Shown here piece after piece: positions 27,146 to 35,862 of a stretch of DNA of 64,000 nt. Below the pieces are notes generated by a model, which did no database searches, was not told where the DNA came from, and was given only the letters and a program-made list of their open reading frames with translations. Numbering within the stretch: the first letter of the stretch is position 1; each line of letters starts with the position of its first letter. Source of the DNA: Shewanella inventionis (lineage in GTDB: Bacteria; Pseudomonadota; Gammaproteobacteria; Enterobacterales; Shewanellaceae); assembly GCF_014641855.1 (NCBI RefSeq), contig NZ_BMII01000002.1, positions 158,575-222,574 of the forward strand, given 5' to 3'. A program made the translations under genes and the position numbers.

Positions 27146-27221
27146 GCGACATTAGCTCAGTTGGTAGAGCGATACCTTGCCAAGGTATAGGTCATCGGTT
27201 CGAACCCGATATGTCGCTCCA
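27146..27221 (+). tRNA. tRNA-Gly(GCC), copy 1
   Basis: 76 bases fold as a complete cloverleaf: acceptor GCGACAT/ATGTCGC, D-arm GCTC..GAGC, anticodon stem ATACC/GGTAT with loop TTGCCAA (anticodon GCC), and T-arm ATCGG-TTCGAAC-CCGAT. The discriminator T and CCA are encoded. It is identical to copies 2 and 3. Confidence 0.95.
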
Positions 27222-27234
27222 AATTTTAGTTGAT

Positions 27235-27334
27235 GCGAGTTAGACTCAGTTAGTAAAGCGATACCTTAGCCAAGCTAAAAGAGATAACAGCGTCATCGGT
27301 TCGAACCTCTCTTTGTTAAAAGAAGGTCGCTCCA
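27235..27334 (+). pseudogene. tRNA-Gly-like unit C1
   Basis: A degenerate copy. The D-region is mutated (TTAGACTCAGTTAGTAAAGC). The 3' half of the anticodon arm is replaced by the module CTAAAAGAGATAACAGCG. The T-loop GGTTCGAACC is kept, but its 3' stem is replaced by CTCTCTTTGTTAAAAGAAGG. It ends TCGCTCCA. Confidence 0.8.
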
Positions 27335-27355
27335 AATTTCAGGTAATTTGAAAAT

Positions 27356-27427
27356 GCGACATTAGCTCAGTTGGCACAGGTAGAAAGACGATACCTTGTT
27401 GATTGTTACCAATGAAGCAAACAGTAC
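27356..27427 (+). pseudogene. tRNA-Gly-like unit A3 (5' half only)
   Basis: The same 72-base form as A1 and A2 with one base change (AGGTAGAAAG). It again abuts an intact tRNA-Gly gene directly. Confidence 0.8.
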
Positions 27428-27503
27428 GCGACATTAGCTCAGTTGGTAGAGCGATACCTTGCCAAGGTATAGGTCATCGGTTCGAACCCGATATGTCGCT
27501 CCA
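27428..27503 (+). tRNA. tRNA-Gly(GCC), copy 2
   Basis: All 76 bases are identical to copy 1, including the encoded CCA. It is preceded without spacer by unit A3. Confidence 0.95.
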
Positions 27504-27513
27504 AATTACAGAC

Positions 27514-27615
27514 GATGTTAGATTTGCTTAGTTGGTAGAGCGATACCTTGCCAAGCTAAAAGAGATAACAGCGTCATCGGTTCGAACCTCTCTTTGTTAA
27601 GAGAAGGTCACTCCA
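27514..27615 (+). pseudogene. tRNA-Gly-like unit C2
   Basis: Degenerate acceptor 5' side. The D-arm TTGGTAGAGC and CCTTGCCAAG are preserved, followed by the same CTAAAAGAGATAACAGCG module as C1 and the T-stem replacement ending AAGGTCACTCCA. Confidence 0.75.
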
Positions 27616-27631
27616 AATATGATTTTGATTT

Positions 27632-27707
27632 GCGACATTAGCTCAGTTGGTAGAGCGATACCTTGCCAAGGTATAGGTCATCGGTTCGAACCCGATATGT
27701 CGCTCCA
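27632..27707 (+). tRNA. tRNA-Gly(GCC), copy 3
   Basis: The third identical 76-base gene, with anticodon GCC and encoded CCA. It is the last intact copy in the array. Confidence 0.95.
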
Positions 27708-27729
27708 AATCACTTCCCTAGTTTGAAAT

Positions 27730-27826
27730 GCAACATTAGCTCAGTTGCGCTCTTAGAAAATGCGATACCTTGCCAAGGTATAGGTCATCGGTTCGAACCT
27801 CTCTTTGTTAAGAGAAGGTCGCTCCA
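27730..27826 (+). pseudogene. tRNA-Gly-like unit D1
   Basis: The anticodon arm is intact, including GCC. The D-loop is replaced by GCGCTCTTAGAAAATGC, and the T-stem 3' strand by the hairpin module CTCTCTTTGTTAAGAGAAGG. It ends TCGCTCCA. A standard tRNA fold is not possible on the T side. Confidence 0.78.
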
Positions 27827-27896
27827 AATCACTTTTATTGCTTCAAATCTCAAACTCTAAAATCTCCAGCTTAAAAATGACTAAACTTTGCGATTT

Positions 27897-28000
27897 GCGA
27901 CATTAGCTCAGTTGAGTTAATTATAAGAGTCGATACCCATCTTTTTCCAAGGTATAGGTTATCGGTTCGAACCTCTCTTTGTTAAGAGAAGGTCGCTCCA
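27897..28000 (+). pseudogene. tRNA-Gly-like unit E1
   Basis: 104 bases. The D-arm is replaced by TTGAGTTAATTATAAGAGTC. The anticodon loop is enlarged to 13 bases (CATCTTTTTCCAA) between intact ATACC/GGTAT stems. The T-loop is kept and the T-stem replaced by the hairpin module. It is the first of five ~174-base tandem units. Confidence 0.8.
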
Positions 28001-28070
28001 AATCACTTTTATTGCTTCAAATCCCCAACTCTAAAATCTCCAGCTTGAAAATGACTAAACTTTGCGATTT

Positions 28071-28174
28071 GCGACATTAGCTCAGTTGAGTTAATTATAA
28101 GAGTCGATACCCATCTTTTTCCAAGGTATAGGTTGTCGGTTCGAACCTCTATTTGTTAAGAGAAGGTCGCTCCA
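28071..28174 (+). pseudogene. tRNA-Gly-like unit E2
   Basis: Almost identical to E1, with a few substitutions (GTCGG in the T-stem, CTATTTG in the hairpin module). Confidence 0.8.
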
Positions 28175-28244
28175 AATCACTTTTATTGCTTCAAATCTCA
28201 AACTCTAAAATCTCCAGCTCGAAAATGACTAAACTTTGCGATTT

Positions 28245-28360
28245 GCGACACTTAGCTCAGTTGAGTTAATTATAAGAGTCGATACCCATCTTTTTCCAAG
28301 CTAAAAGAGATAACAGCGTCATCGGTTCGAACCTCTCTTTGTTAAAAGAAGGTCGCTCCA
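28245..28360 (+). pseudogene. tRNA-Gly-like unit E3, hybrid
   Basis: Has the E-type D-arm but carries the C-type anticodon module CTAAAAGAGATAACAGCG after TTTTTCCAAG. This lengthens the unit by 12 bases. The acceptor start has an extra C (GACACTTAG). Confidence 0.8.
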
Positions 28361-28430
28361 AATCACTTTTATTGCTTCAAATCTCAAACTCTAAAATCTC
28401 CAGCTCGAAAATGACTAAACTTTGCGATTT

Positions 28431-28534
28431 GCGACATTAGCTCAGTTGAGTTAATTATAAGAGTCGATACCCATCTTTTTCCAAGGTATAGGTTATCGGT
28501 TCGAACCTCTCTTTGTTAAGAGAAGGTCGCTCCA
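28431..28534 (+). pseudogene. tRNA-Gly-like unit E4
   Basis: Same sequence type as E1, 104 bases, ending TCGCTCCA. Confidence 0.8.
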
Positions 28535-28604
28535 AATCACTTTTATTGCTTCAAATCTCAAACTCTAAAATCTCCAGCTTGAAAATGACTAAACTTTGCG
28601 ATTT

Positions 28605-28690
28605 GCGACATTAGCTCAGTTGAGTTAATTATAAGAGTCGATACCCATCTTTTTCCAAGCTAGAAGAGATAACAGCGACATCGGTTATCG
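28605..28690 (+). pseudogene. tRNA-Gly-like unit E5, truncated
   Basis: The E-type 5' half joins a C-type module (CTAGAAGAGATAACAGCGAC). The unit then breaks off within the T-loop (ATCGGTTATCG), marking the end of the array. Confidence 0.75.
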
Positions 28691-28932
28691 ATGAGCAGTA
28701 ATAGCATTTCAGAGTCAGCGTTATATGCGTTATTTCTGTTTATTCATCTAAAAAGACAGTCCATCTAACAAAACGCGTGATCTATCGCCCACTTCTTCAT
28801 GAATCTCTAAATTAGAAGCTTTTAGAGAACAAAAAATATGACATTGCTCAAATAAATTGCGCTCGAGATATTCAATAATCAACCCAAGATAAATTTTCCT
28901 AAGCTGTTAGAGCTTTAAACGAGGTAAGTGCT

Positions 28933-29388
28933 ATGCGTATTCAACAACTGAGCGAGCTATTAGATTATGTCGCTAAATGTCACCTTGATATGGAAAAATT
29001 GTATAAGCGCTTGGATCGTAATGCAGACTCTTCACGCGTAAAAATGATGTTGACTTATTTTCAACAACATCAGAGACATATATACGACACTCTTGAAAGC
29101 TACATTGAAGATGCACCTGAAAGAATATTAAACACTTGGTATAAAGACATTACTTTCGAAGATTTTTCAAAGCGTTGTGCAGAGGCCACGTTGCCAGCAA
29201 ACATGCATGAAGATCAGGTGCTTGAGCTTCATCTGGATTTAGAAAACCGATTAATTGCATTATTGGAAAAAACGGCACTTAGCAGCCCAACAGATGAAAT
29301 AAAAAGTGCATTAATGGACCTAGTTCGTGTGGCTCAAACACAACAAAAACGCCTTGTTCATAGCACAATTCGTATGGATGACATTTAA
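28933..29388 (+). CDS. Small helical protein of unknown function
   Basis: A 151-residue cytoplasmic protein that is almost entirely predicted helix, starting MRIQQLSELLDYVAKCHLDMEKLYKRL. It has no signal peptide or membrane segment. The layout of long helices with H, E and D residues (QQHQRHIYDTLESY, ELHLDLENRLIALLEK) resembles a four-helix bundle, but I cannot name a family. GAGGTAAGTGCT precedes the ATG. A strong terminator follows, so it is a single-gene unit between the tRNA array and tsaE. Confidence 0.8.
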   Translation: MRIQQLSELLDYVAKCHLDMEKLYKRLDRNADSSRVKMMLTYFQQHQRHIYDTLESYIEDAPERILNTWYKDITFEDFSKRCAEATLPANMHEDQVLELHLDLENRLIALLEKTALSSPTDEIKSALMDLVRVAQTQQKRLVHSTIRMDDI

Positions 29389-29432
29389 TCGAACGGTTTA
29401 AATTGTAAGATATCTTCCTAAAGTGTGATTTT

Positions 29433-29463
29433 GCCAGCTATCCCCAATAGCTGGCTTTTTTTT
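29433..29463 (+). terminator. Rho-independent terminator
   Basis: GCCAGCTAT (29433-29441) pairs perfectly with ATAGCTGGC (29447-29455) around CCCCA and is followed by eight T. Confidence 0.95.
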
Positions 29464-29562
29464 ATTAACAAAAAATAACCGCCATAACAGTGGGAGTTAA
29501 TAGGTAAGTTCTGGTATATTTAGCATTCTTGTAACTCTTTTATGCGGAAGCTGACTTTCTAG

Positions 29563-30021
29563 ATGACATCACTGCTTAAAACCCTTGAAAATGAACAAGC
29601 TACTGTTGCCCTTGGTCAACAAATTGCGCAGTGGATTGTGCCACCTCTAACTATTTATCTTACTGGCGATTTAGGTGCGGGTAAAACTACGTTTAGCCGT
29701 GGGATTATTCAAAGCTTAGGTCATCAAGGCGCAGTAAAAAGTCCAACCTATACCTTGGTTGAACCCTATGAGTTACCTGATCTAGATGTATATCATTTTG
29801 ATTTATATCGATTGAGCGATCCTGAAGAATTAGAATTTATGGGTATCCGTGATTACTTTACTGACAAAAGCGTCTGTTTAGTTGAGTGGCCTGACAATGG
29901 TCATGGTTTGCTACCTAAGGCTGACATCCATTTGCATTTGCGATATAAAGACTCACAAAGACAAGTCGAAATACAAGCGTTATCCCCTGCTGGGCAGGCA
30001 ATTTTAAATAAAATAAAATAA
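29563..30021 (+). CDS. tsaE: tRNA threonylcarbamoyladenosine biosynthesis ATPase TsaE
   Basis: ATPase that works with TsaB and TsaD to form t6A37 in ANN-decoding tRNAs. The 152 residues contain the P-loop TGDLGAGKTTFSRG, the KSPTYTLVEPY segment and VCLVEWPDNG. It begins the conserved chain tsaE-amiB-mutL-miaA-hfq-hflX-hflK-hflC. The amidase gene starts 2 bases after its stop, so the two are probably translated together. Confidence 0.96.
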   Translation: MTSLLKTLENEQATVALGQQIAQWIVPPLTIYLTGDLGAGKTTFSRGIIQSLGHQGAVKSPTYTLVEPYELPDLDVYHFDLYRLSDPEELEFMGIRDYFTDKSVCLVEWPDNGHGLLPKADIHLHLRYKDSQRQVEIQALSPAGQAILNKIK

Positions 30022-30023
30022 TA

Positions 30024-31364
30024 ATGAATTTAAAACATACATTTTTCTATACCTTAGTGACCACGCTGTTACTTTTGCTACCCAATGCTAGTTGGGCTGC
30101 AAATCAATTAGATAGCGTGCGTATTTGGGCTGCGCCAGAATCAACGCGGGTAGTATTTGATTTAACTCAAGCCCCAAAATACGACAGTTTTAGCTTAACG
30201 GGCCCTCATCGTTTAGTGGTTGATATCGAAGATGCGGGTTCAAGATTCAATTTAGACACGATTGCCAACAACAGCAGTATTATAAAAAAAGTACGCTTTA
30301 GCACTCCTCCTAGAAAAGGGATGTTGCGCCTAGTGATGGATTTAACCAAGCCAGTTAAATCCAACCTGTTTACCTTGCCACCTACGGCACCATACGGTAA
30401 TCGATTGGTGGTTGATTTGGAGGACGCCACAGGCAGCTCATCTTCAGTGCAGCAGGTCGTTAGCCGATCGGCTAATCAATCTTCTCGAGATATTATAGTT
30501 GCAATAGACGCTGGGCACGGTGGTGAAGATCCCGGCTCTATTGGCCCATCAGGTATGCATGAAAAGCGAGTTGTGCTTGAAATAGCTAAACGCTTAGCCC
30601 GTAAAGTTGACTCAACGCCTGGTATGCGTGCGGTGATGACTCGAAGTGGTGACTACTTTGTTAATTTAAACAAACGCTCTGAGCTGGCTCGTAACAGTAA
30701 AGCTGACTTGTTAATATCAATTCATGCAGATGCATTTACTTCGCCTCAACCTCGCGGTGCGTCTGTTTGGGTGTTATCTATGCGCCGCGCAAACAGTGAG
30801 ATTGGTCGTTGGTTAGAGCAAAAAGAAAAACATTCTGAACTGCTAGGCGGAGCGGGCGAAATTATTCAGAATACCGACAGCGAACAGTATCTAGCGATGA
30901 CGTTACTCGACATGTCGATGAACAGCTCTATGGCTATTAGTCATTCTGTCGCGGGTGATATTTTACGTGATTTAGGCTCAATCACCCATTTGCACAAAAG
31001 AAAACCTGAATCAGCTAGTTTTGCCGTGCTTAAGTCACCAGATATCCCGTCAATATTAGTTGAGACAGGCTTTATTTCAAATCCTGGTGAGGAGCGCTTA
31101 TTATCTAATGGTAACCACCAAGAAAAGCTTGCCAATGCCATTTATAAAGGGGTGCTGCGTTATTTTGAAAATAATCCGCCAGCGGACACCCAAATGGCTA
31201 AAAGAACTGGTTCATCTAGCATTAAGCACAGCGTAAAACGTGGTGAATCATTGTCAATTATTGCTCAGCGTTACAGCGTTTCTGTTAGTAGCCTTAAGCA
31301 AGCCAATAATTTAAAGTCTGATGTGGTTCGTATTGGGCAAACATTAGTTATCCCTAGGGCTTAA
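30024..31364 (+). CDS. amiB: N-acetylmuramoyl-L-alanine amidase (AmiB-type) with LysM
   Basis: Periplasmic amidase that splits septal peptidoglycan during cell separation. Its 446 residues run: signal peptide (1-25, ending ASWAA), AMIN domain (about 28-135), the zinc amidase_3 domain beginning [12 protein letters not shown] with later SIHADAF and ETGFISN, and a C-terminal LysM ([18 protein letters not shown]..). This is the AmiB layout. Its place between tsaE and mutL is the standard one. Confidence 0.94.
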   Translation: MNLKHTFFYTLVTTLLLLLPNASWAANQLDSVRIWAAPESTRVVFDLTQAPKYDSFSLTGPHRLVVDIEDAGSRFNLDTIANNSSIIKKVRFSTPPRKGMLRLVMDLTKPVKSNLFTLPPTAPYGNRLVVDLEDATGSSSSVQQVVSRSANQSSRDIIVAIDAGHGGEDPGSIGPSGMHEKRVVLEIAKRLARKVDSTPGMRAVMTRSGDYFVNLNKRSELARNSKADLLISIHADAFTSPQPRGASVWVLSMRRANSEIGRWLEQKEKHSELLGGAGEIIQNTDSEQYLAMTLLDMSMNSSMAISHSVAGDILRDLGSITHLHKRKPESASFAVLKSPDIPSILVETGFISNPGEERLLSNGNHQEKLANAIYKGVLRYFENNPPADTQMAKRTGSSSIKHSVKRGESLSIIAQRYSVSVSSLKQANNLKSDVVRIGQTLVIPRA

Positions 31365-31365
31365 T

Positions 31366-33234
31366 ATGGCAATTCAACTGCTTCCTCCACAATTAGCTAA
31401 TCAAATAGCCGCCGGTGAAGTGGTTGAGCGCCCAGCGTCTGTGGTTAAAGAGCTGGTTGAAAATAGCCTAGATGCTGGTGCCACACGTATTGATATTGAT
31501 ATCGATAAAGGTGGTAGCAAACTTATTCGTATTCGTGACAACGGTGCAGGAATAGCCAAAGAAGAATTGGCCTTAGCGTTGTCGCGTCATGCAACTTCTA
31601 AAGTGCATACCCTAGATGATTTAGAAGCGATTTTAAGTTTTGGGTTTCGTGGTGAAGCGTTAGCAAGTATCAGCTCGGTATCACGATTAACGCTTACGTC
31701 TAAAACCGCCGAGCAGTCAGAAGCTTGGCAGGCATACGCCGAAGGTTCGCAAATGGAGGTAAAAGTAACCCCAGCTGCGCATCCGCAAGGCTCAACCATT
31801 GAAGTTGTGGATTTATTTTTTAATACACCTGCAAGACGTCGATTTTTAAAAAGCGATAAAACTGAGTTTACTCATATTGACGAATGGCTCAAACGTATCG
31901 CAATAGCACGTCGTGATATCCATTTTGTTTTAACACACAATGGCAAAGTGATTCGCCAATATCGGCCAGCCAATACCGAGATACAAAGCCAACAACGGCT
32001 TGCGCAAATTTGTGGCCGTGCATTTGCCGATCAAGCCTTAAGTATTGCATGTGAGCACGATGGGTTATCGTTAAGTGGTTATTTACAATCGCCTCATGAT
32101 CGCGTGATAACAGACACCAGTTATTTCTATGTAAATGGCCGGCTGGTGAGAGACAGATTGGTTAATCATGCAGTAAAACAGGCATTTGCAGAGCAGGGTG
32201 TTGAACATCAACCCGGTTATGTATTGATGTTAACGCTAGATCCTCATCAGGTGGATGTTAATGTTCACCCTGCAAAACACGAGGTGCGCTTTCATCAATC
32301 ACGTTATGTTCATGACTTTATTTTGCAAGCTATACAATCGGCTCTATCGCAAATGCCTGCATTGGATTTTGTCGAACCTCAAATAGCTGAGGCTATTGAT
32401 AGTGAGGACAATGATGAGCCTATAATTCATTCTAGCCAAACTAAAGCGGTATTTTCACTATCTCATGGTGATTCAATACCTCCACCGCAGCGTCAGCACA
32501 CGGTAAATAGTGCCAGCCAGTTCGGCACTATGTATGTTCCTGGAAAAAATAGTTTATTTTCTGCTGGTTCTTCAGCTGCAGTTAAGCCAAATTATGATAA
32601 AAAGCCTGTTGCAACTGCACATTCTGCTGCAACTAAAGCGGCAATAACAAATTATGGTCAGCTACTGCAAACACCGTCAGAACGGCCTGAAAAACAGATT
32701 GGTGAAGCCAGTTTGCAAACGAGTATGCCACCGCTGCTTTCTGGAACACATTGGGTTATCTGCCAAGATGATACCTTATCATTATTGCCATTTTCGTTGG
32801 TGTTAATGGCGGTGAGAAAAGCAGAGGTTACTGCTAAGTTGGTTAATGGTTTAGTTGCTCAACCTTTATTGATGCCAGTGGCTATTGCTGCCGATCCCGA
32901 CTGGAACGACACAATAGTCAATCGTGATCTATTATTGCGCCAAATGGGTATTGAACTAAGTATTCGTTATCAACAGTTGATAATTAAAAAAGTGCCCCCA
33001 TATTTGAGGGAAAGCCAATTGGCAATTGTTATACCTGAGTTATTACATTGGATCGCATTAGAGCAACCTAACGACACAGCTATAGCTGGCTGGTTAGCAA
33101 AACAAAGTGTGGTGCAATTTGAATCAGCCCAAAGTATATGGCAGCAATTTTGTTGTTTAAATGAGCAGACAAAGCAAACTATTTATGCCCAGGCCACTGA
33201 ATTACCTTGGCAAACTTGGATGAAAGATAATTAA
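31366..33234 (+). CDS. mutL: DNA mismatch repair protein MutL
   Basis: GHKL ATPase that links MutS mismatch recognition to MutH and UvrD. The N-terminal motifs are [33 protein letters not shown] and [10 protein letters not shown] long non-conserved linker (about 340-450, rich in S, A, Q) precedes the dimerisation domain. Length is 622 residues. There is no QxHAxxE endonuclease motif, as expected in a lineage with MutH. It starts 1 base after the amidase stop. Confidence 0.97.
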   Translation: MAIQLLPPQLANQIAAGEVVERPASVVKELVENSLDAGATRIDIDIDKGGSKLIRIRDNGAGIAKEELALALSRHATSKVHTLDDLEAILSFGFRGEALASISSVSRLTLTSKTAEQSEAWQAYAEGSQMEVKVTPAAHPQGSTIEVVDLFFNTPARRRFLKSDKTEFTHIDEWLKRIAIARRDIHFVLTHNGKVIRQYRPANTEIQSQQRLAQICGRAFADQALSIACEHDGLSLSGYLQSPHDRVITDTSYFYVNGRLVRDRLVNHAVKQAFAEQGVEHQPGYVLMLTLDPHQVDVNVHPAKHEVRFHQSRYVHDFILQAIQSALSQMPALDFVEPQIAEAIDSEDNDEPIIHSSQTKAVFSLSHGDSIPPPQRQHTVNSASQFGTMYVPGKNSLFSAGSSAAVKPNYDKKPVATAHSAATKAAITNYGQLLQTPSERPEKQIGEASLQTSMPPLLSGTHWVICQDDTLSLLPFSLVLMAVRKAEVTAKLVNGLVAQPLLMPVAIAADPDWNDTIVNRDLLLRQMGIELSIRYQQLIIKKVPPYLRESQLAIVIPELLHWIALEQPNDTAIAGWLAKQSVVQFESAQSIWQQFCCLNEQTKQTIYAQATELPWQTWMKDN

Positions 33235-33235
33235 C

Positions 33236-34162
33236 GTGCATAACATCAACAGGCCGAAAGTGATCTTTTTGATGGGGCCTACGGCTTCAGGCAAAACGGC
33301 ATTAGCTATCGACATGGCAACGCAATATAATTGCGAAATTATTTCTGTTGATTCAGCGTTAATTTATCGCGGTATGGATATCGGTTCTGCAAAGCCATCG
33401 GCGCAAGAGCTGGCCGTTGCACCACATAGATTGATTGATATCCTTGACCCGAGTGAAAGTTATTCTGCAGCAGATTTCCGCCAAGATGCGCTTGCTGCAA
33501 TTGAAGATATTATTGCCCAGGGTAAAACACCGCTTCTTGTTGGTGGTACAATGATGTATTTTAAGGCATTGTTAGATGGATTATCGCCTTTGCCCAGTGC
33601 AAATGAGGCCATAAGACAGCAAATTCTGTTACAGGCAGAAGCACAGGGTTGGGATTCATTACATCAAGAGTTGTGTGCAATTGACCCCATTGCCGGACAA
33701 CGGATTCATCCAAATGATCCGCAACGATTATCGCGGGCGTTAGAGGTTTATCGCATCAGCGGTAAAACAATGACTGAGTTAACGCAAACAAAGTCGGCTG
33801 CTTTGCCGTATGATGTAGTGCAATTTGCAATTGCACCCAATGATAGAAAAGTATTACATAACTTAATTGCCAAGCGCTTTGATATCATGCTTGAGCAAGG
33901 TTTTATCGATGAAGTTGCTACGCTAAAAGCCCGTGGTGATTTACATTTAGAGTTGCCATCAATGCGTTGCGTAGGTTACAGGCAGTGCTGGCAATACCTT
34001 GATAATGAATTTGATCATGCGACTATGGTCGAAAAAGCTACAGCCGCTACTAGGCAATTGGCCAAACGTCAATTAACATGGTTGAGGAGTTGGCCTGATT
34101 TACAGTGGCTTGAAAGTGGTGTGGAAGGGAATTTAGTTACGCTTATGCGACAAAGCCGCTAG
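33236..34162 (+). CDS. miaA: tRNA dimethylallyltransferase MiaA
   Basis: Adds the isopentenyl group to A37 of tRNAs reading UNN codons. The 308 residues include the P-loop [11 protein letters not shown], the [18 protein letters not shown] motif, [33 protein letters not shown] and the late [10 protein letters not shown]. The start is GTG, 1 base after the mutL stop. It leads into hfq after 82 bases. Confidence 0.97.
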   Translation: MHNINRPKVIFLMGPTASGKTALAIDMATQYNCEIISVDSALIYRGMDIGSAKPSAQELAVAPHRLIDILDPSESYSAADFRQDALAAIEDIIAQGKTPLLVGGTMMYFKALLDGLSPLPSANEAIRQQILLQAEAQGWDSLHQELCAIDPIAGQRIHPNDPQRLSRALEVYRISGKTMTELTQTKSAALPYDVVQFAIAPNDRKVLHNLIAKRFDIMLEQGFIDEVATLKARGDLHLELPSMRCVGYRQCWQYLDNEFDHATMVEKATAATRQLAKRQLTWLRSWPDLQWLESGVEGNLVTLMRQSR

Positions 34163-34196
34163 CTTATTAGCCGTTGCTGTATAATACTAAAACTAA

Positions 34197-34502
<306 letters not shown>

Positions 34503-34521
34503 TTGAAAAGGAACATACTTT

Positions 34522-35829
34522 TTGTTTGATCGTTATGAAGCGGGTGAAACAGCGGTACTGGTTCATATCGACTTTTCTGACGAGGAACGTCGAGAAGATC
34601 TACTTGAGTTACAGCTTTTAGTTGAGTCCGCTGGTGCTCGCTCTGTAGGAGTGATAACCGGTAGTCGACGCTCACCGGACCGTAAATTTTTTATCGGTAC
34701 AGGTAAGGCTGAAGAATTGGCAGCAATGGTAGCGGCCACACAAGCTAATGTCGTGATTTTTAATCATGCTTTGAGCCCAGCTCAAGAACGTAATCTTGAA
34801 ATGGTTTGTCAGTGTCGTGTTTTAGACAGAACTACGCTAATTCTTGATATCTTTGCTCAACGAGCAAGAACTCATGAAGGTAAGTTGCAAGTGGAGCTAG
34901 CGCAACTGCGCCACATGTCAACTCGCTTAATCCGTGGTTGGACTCACTTAGAAAGACAAAAAGGTGGTATTGGGATGCGAGGGCCGGGTGAAACCCAGCT
35001 TGAAACAGACCGTCGTTTACTTCGCGGGCGGATTAAAAATATTAATCGTCGTCTCGAGAAAGTAGACAAACAGCGTGAGCAAAGTCGTCGTGCTCGTAAT
35101 CGAAGCGACTTAGCGACTGTATCATTAGTGGGATATACCAACGCGGGAAAATCGACCCTATTTAACGCGTTGACTTCTTCGGATGTTTACGCCGCTGATC
35201 AGTTATTTGCTACGTTAGATCCAACATTACGTAAGTTAGCATTGCCTGACGGTGCGGTTATTTTAGCTGATACCGTTGGATTTATTCGTCATTTACCGCA
35301 TGACTTAGTCGCCGCATTTAAAGCGACTTTGCAAGAAACTCGTCAAGCAGAAATTCTGTTGCATGTTGTTGATTGTGCTGATGAAAATATGGCTGAAAAT
35401 TTTGACCAGGTACAAAGTGTACTCAAAGAAATTGATGCTGATGAAATCACCCAATTAGTTGTATGCAATAAAATCGACTTGCTTGAAGATTTTGCGCCCC
35501 GTATTGATTACGGTGAAGACGGAAAACCTGAACGAGTTTGGGTATCTGCTCAAAAACGCATTGGATTTGATTTGCTGTTAAAAGCGATTACCGAGTTAAT
35601 CGGTGAGGTAATCCGCGAGCTTACTTTGAAGATACCCGCATCGGCAGGGCATTATCTTGGCCAGTTTTATCGACTGGATGCAATACAGCAGAAAGACTAT
35701 GACGATCTGGGGAACTGTATTTTATCTGTTCGTTTATCCGATGCTGATTGGCGTCGGTTAGCTAAACAGAGTCAGGGGGAATTAGAGGCATTTATTTTTG
35801 AATCTTCAGAAATAGACGTCACTTGTTAA
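34522..35829 (+). CDS. hflX: Ribosome-associated GTPase HflX
   Basis: GTPase that splits stalled 70S ribosomes after stress. The 435 residues begin with MFDRYEAGETAVLVHIDF from a TTG start. The HflX N-domain signature GKLQVELAQLRHMSTRL is followed by ERQKGGIGMRGPGETQLETDRR. The G domain has GYTNAGKST, DTVGFIRHLP and NKIDLL. It lies 19 bases after hfq, as in E. coli. Confidence 0.97.
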   Translation: MFDRYEAGETAVLVHIDFSDEERREDLLELQLLVESAGARSVGVITGSRRSPDRKFFIGTGKAEELAAMVAATQANVVIFNHALSPAQERNLEMVCQCRVLDRTTLILDIFAQRARTHEGKLQVELAQLRHMSTRLIRGWTHLERQKGGIGMRGPGETQLETDRRLLRGRIKNINRRLEKVDKQREQSRRARNRSDLATVSLVGYTNAGKSTLFNALTSSDVYAADQLFATLDPTLRKLALPDGAVILADTVGFIRHLPHDLVAAFKATLQETRQAEILLHVVDCADENMAENFDQVQSVLKEIDADEITQLVVCNKIDLLEDFAPRIDYGEDGKPERVWVSAQKRIGFDLLLKAITELIGEVIRELTLKIPASAGHYLGQFYRLDAIQQKDYDDLGNCILSVRLSDADWRRLAKQSQGELEAFIFESSEIDVTC

Positions 35830-35862
35830 TCTCATTTATTTCATCCAATTATGGAGTGCTAA

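Larger units (their letters stand above)
27827..28690 (+). repeat. Tandem repeat of ~174 bases carrying tRNA-like units E1-E5
   Basis: Each period holds one 104-116-base tRNA-like unit and a ~70-base spacer that starts AATCACTTTTATTGCTTCAA and ends ACTTTGCGATTT. The spacers are nearly identical to one another, so the whole period was amplified, not just the tRNA part. Unit starts are 174, 174, 186 and 174 bases apart. Confidence 0.88.

Noticed and set aside
26967..27152. 61-residue open frame on the minus strand over units A1 and A2
   Set aside because: Its internal repeat simply mirrors the duplicated 72-base tRNA-like unit.
27663..27860. 65-residue open frame inside the tRNA-Gly array
   Set aside because: It runs through tRNA and tRNA-like sequence and owes its length to the repeats; no ribosome binding site.
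27827..28690. CRISPR array
   Set aside because: The regular repeats carry tRNA features, the spacers are identical to each other, the period is about 174 bases and no cas gene is near.
27146..28690. Integrase attachment site with an integrated element
   Set aside because: No integrase or phage genes flank the array; the repeated tRNA ends are explained by tandem duplication.
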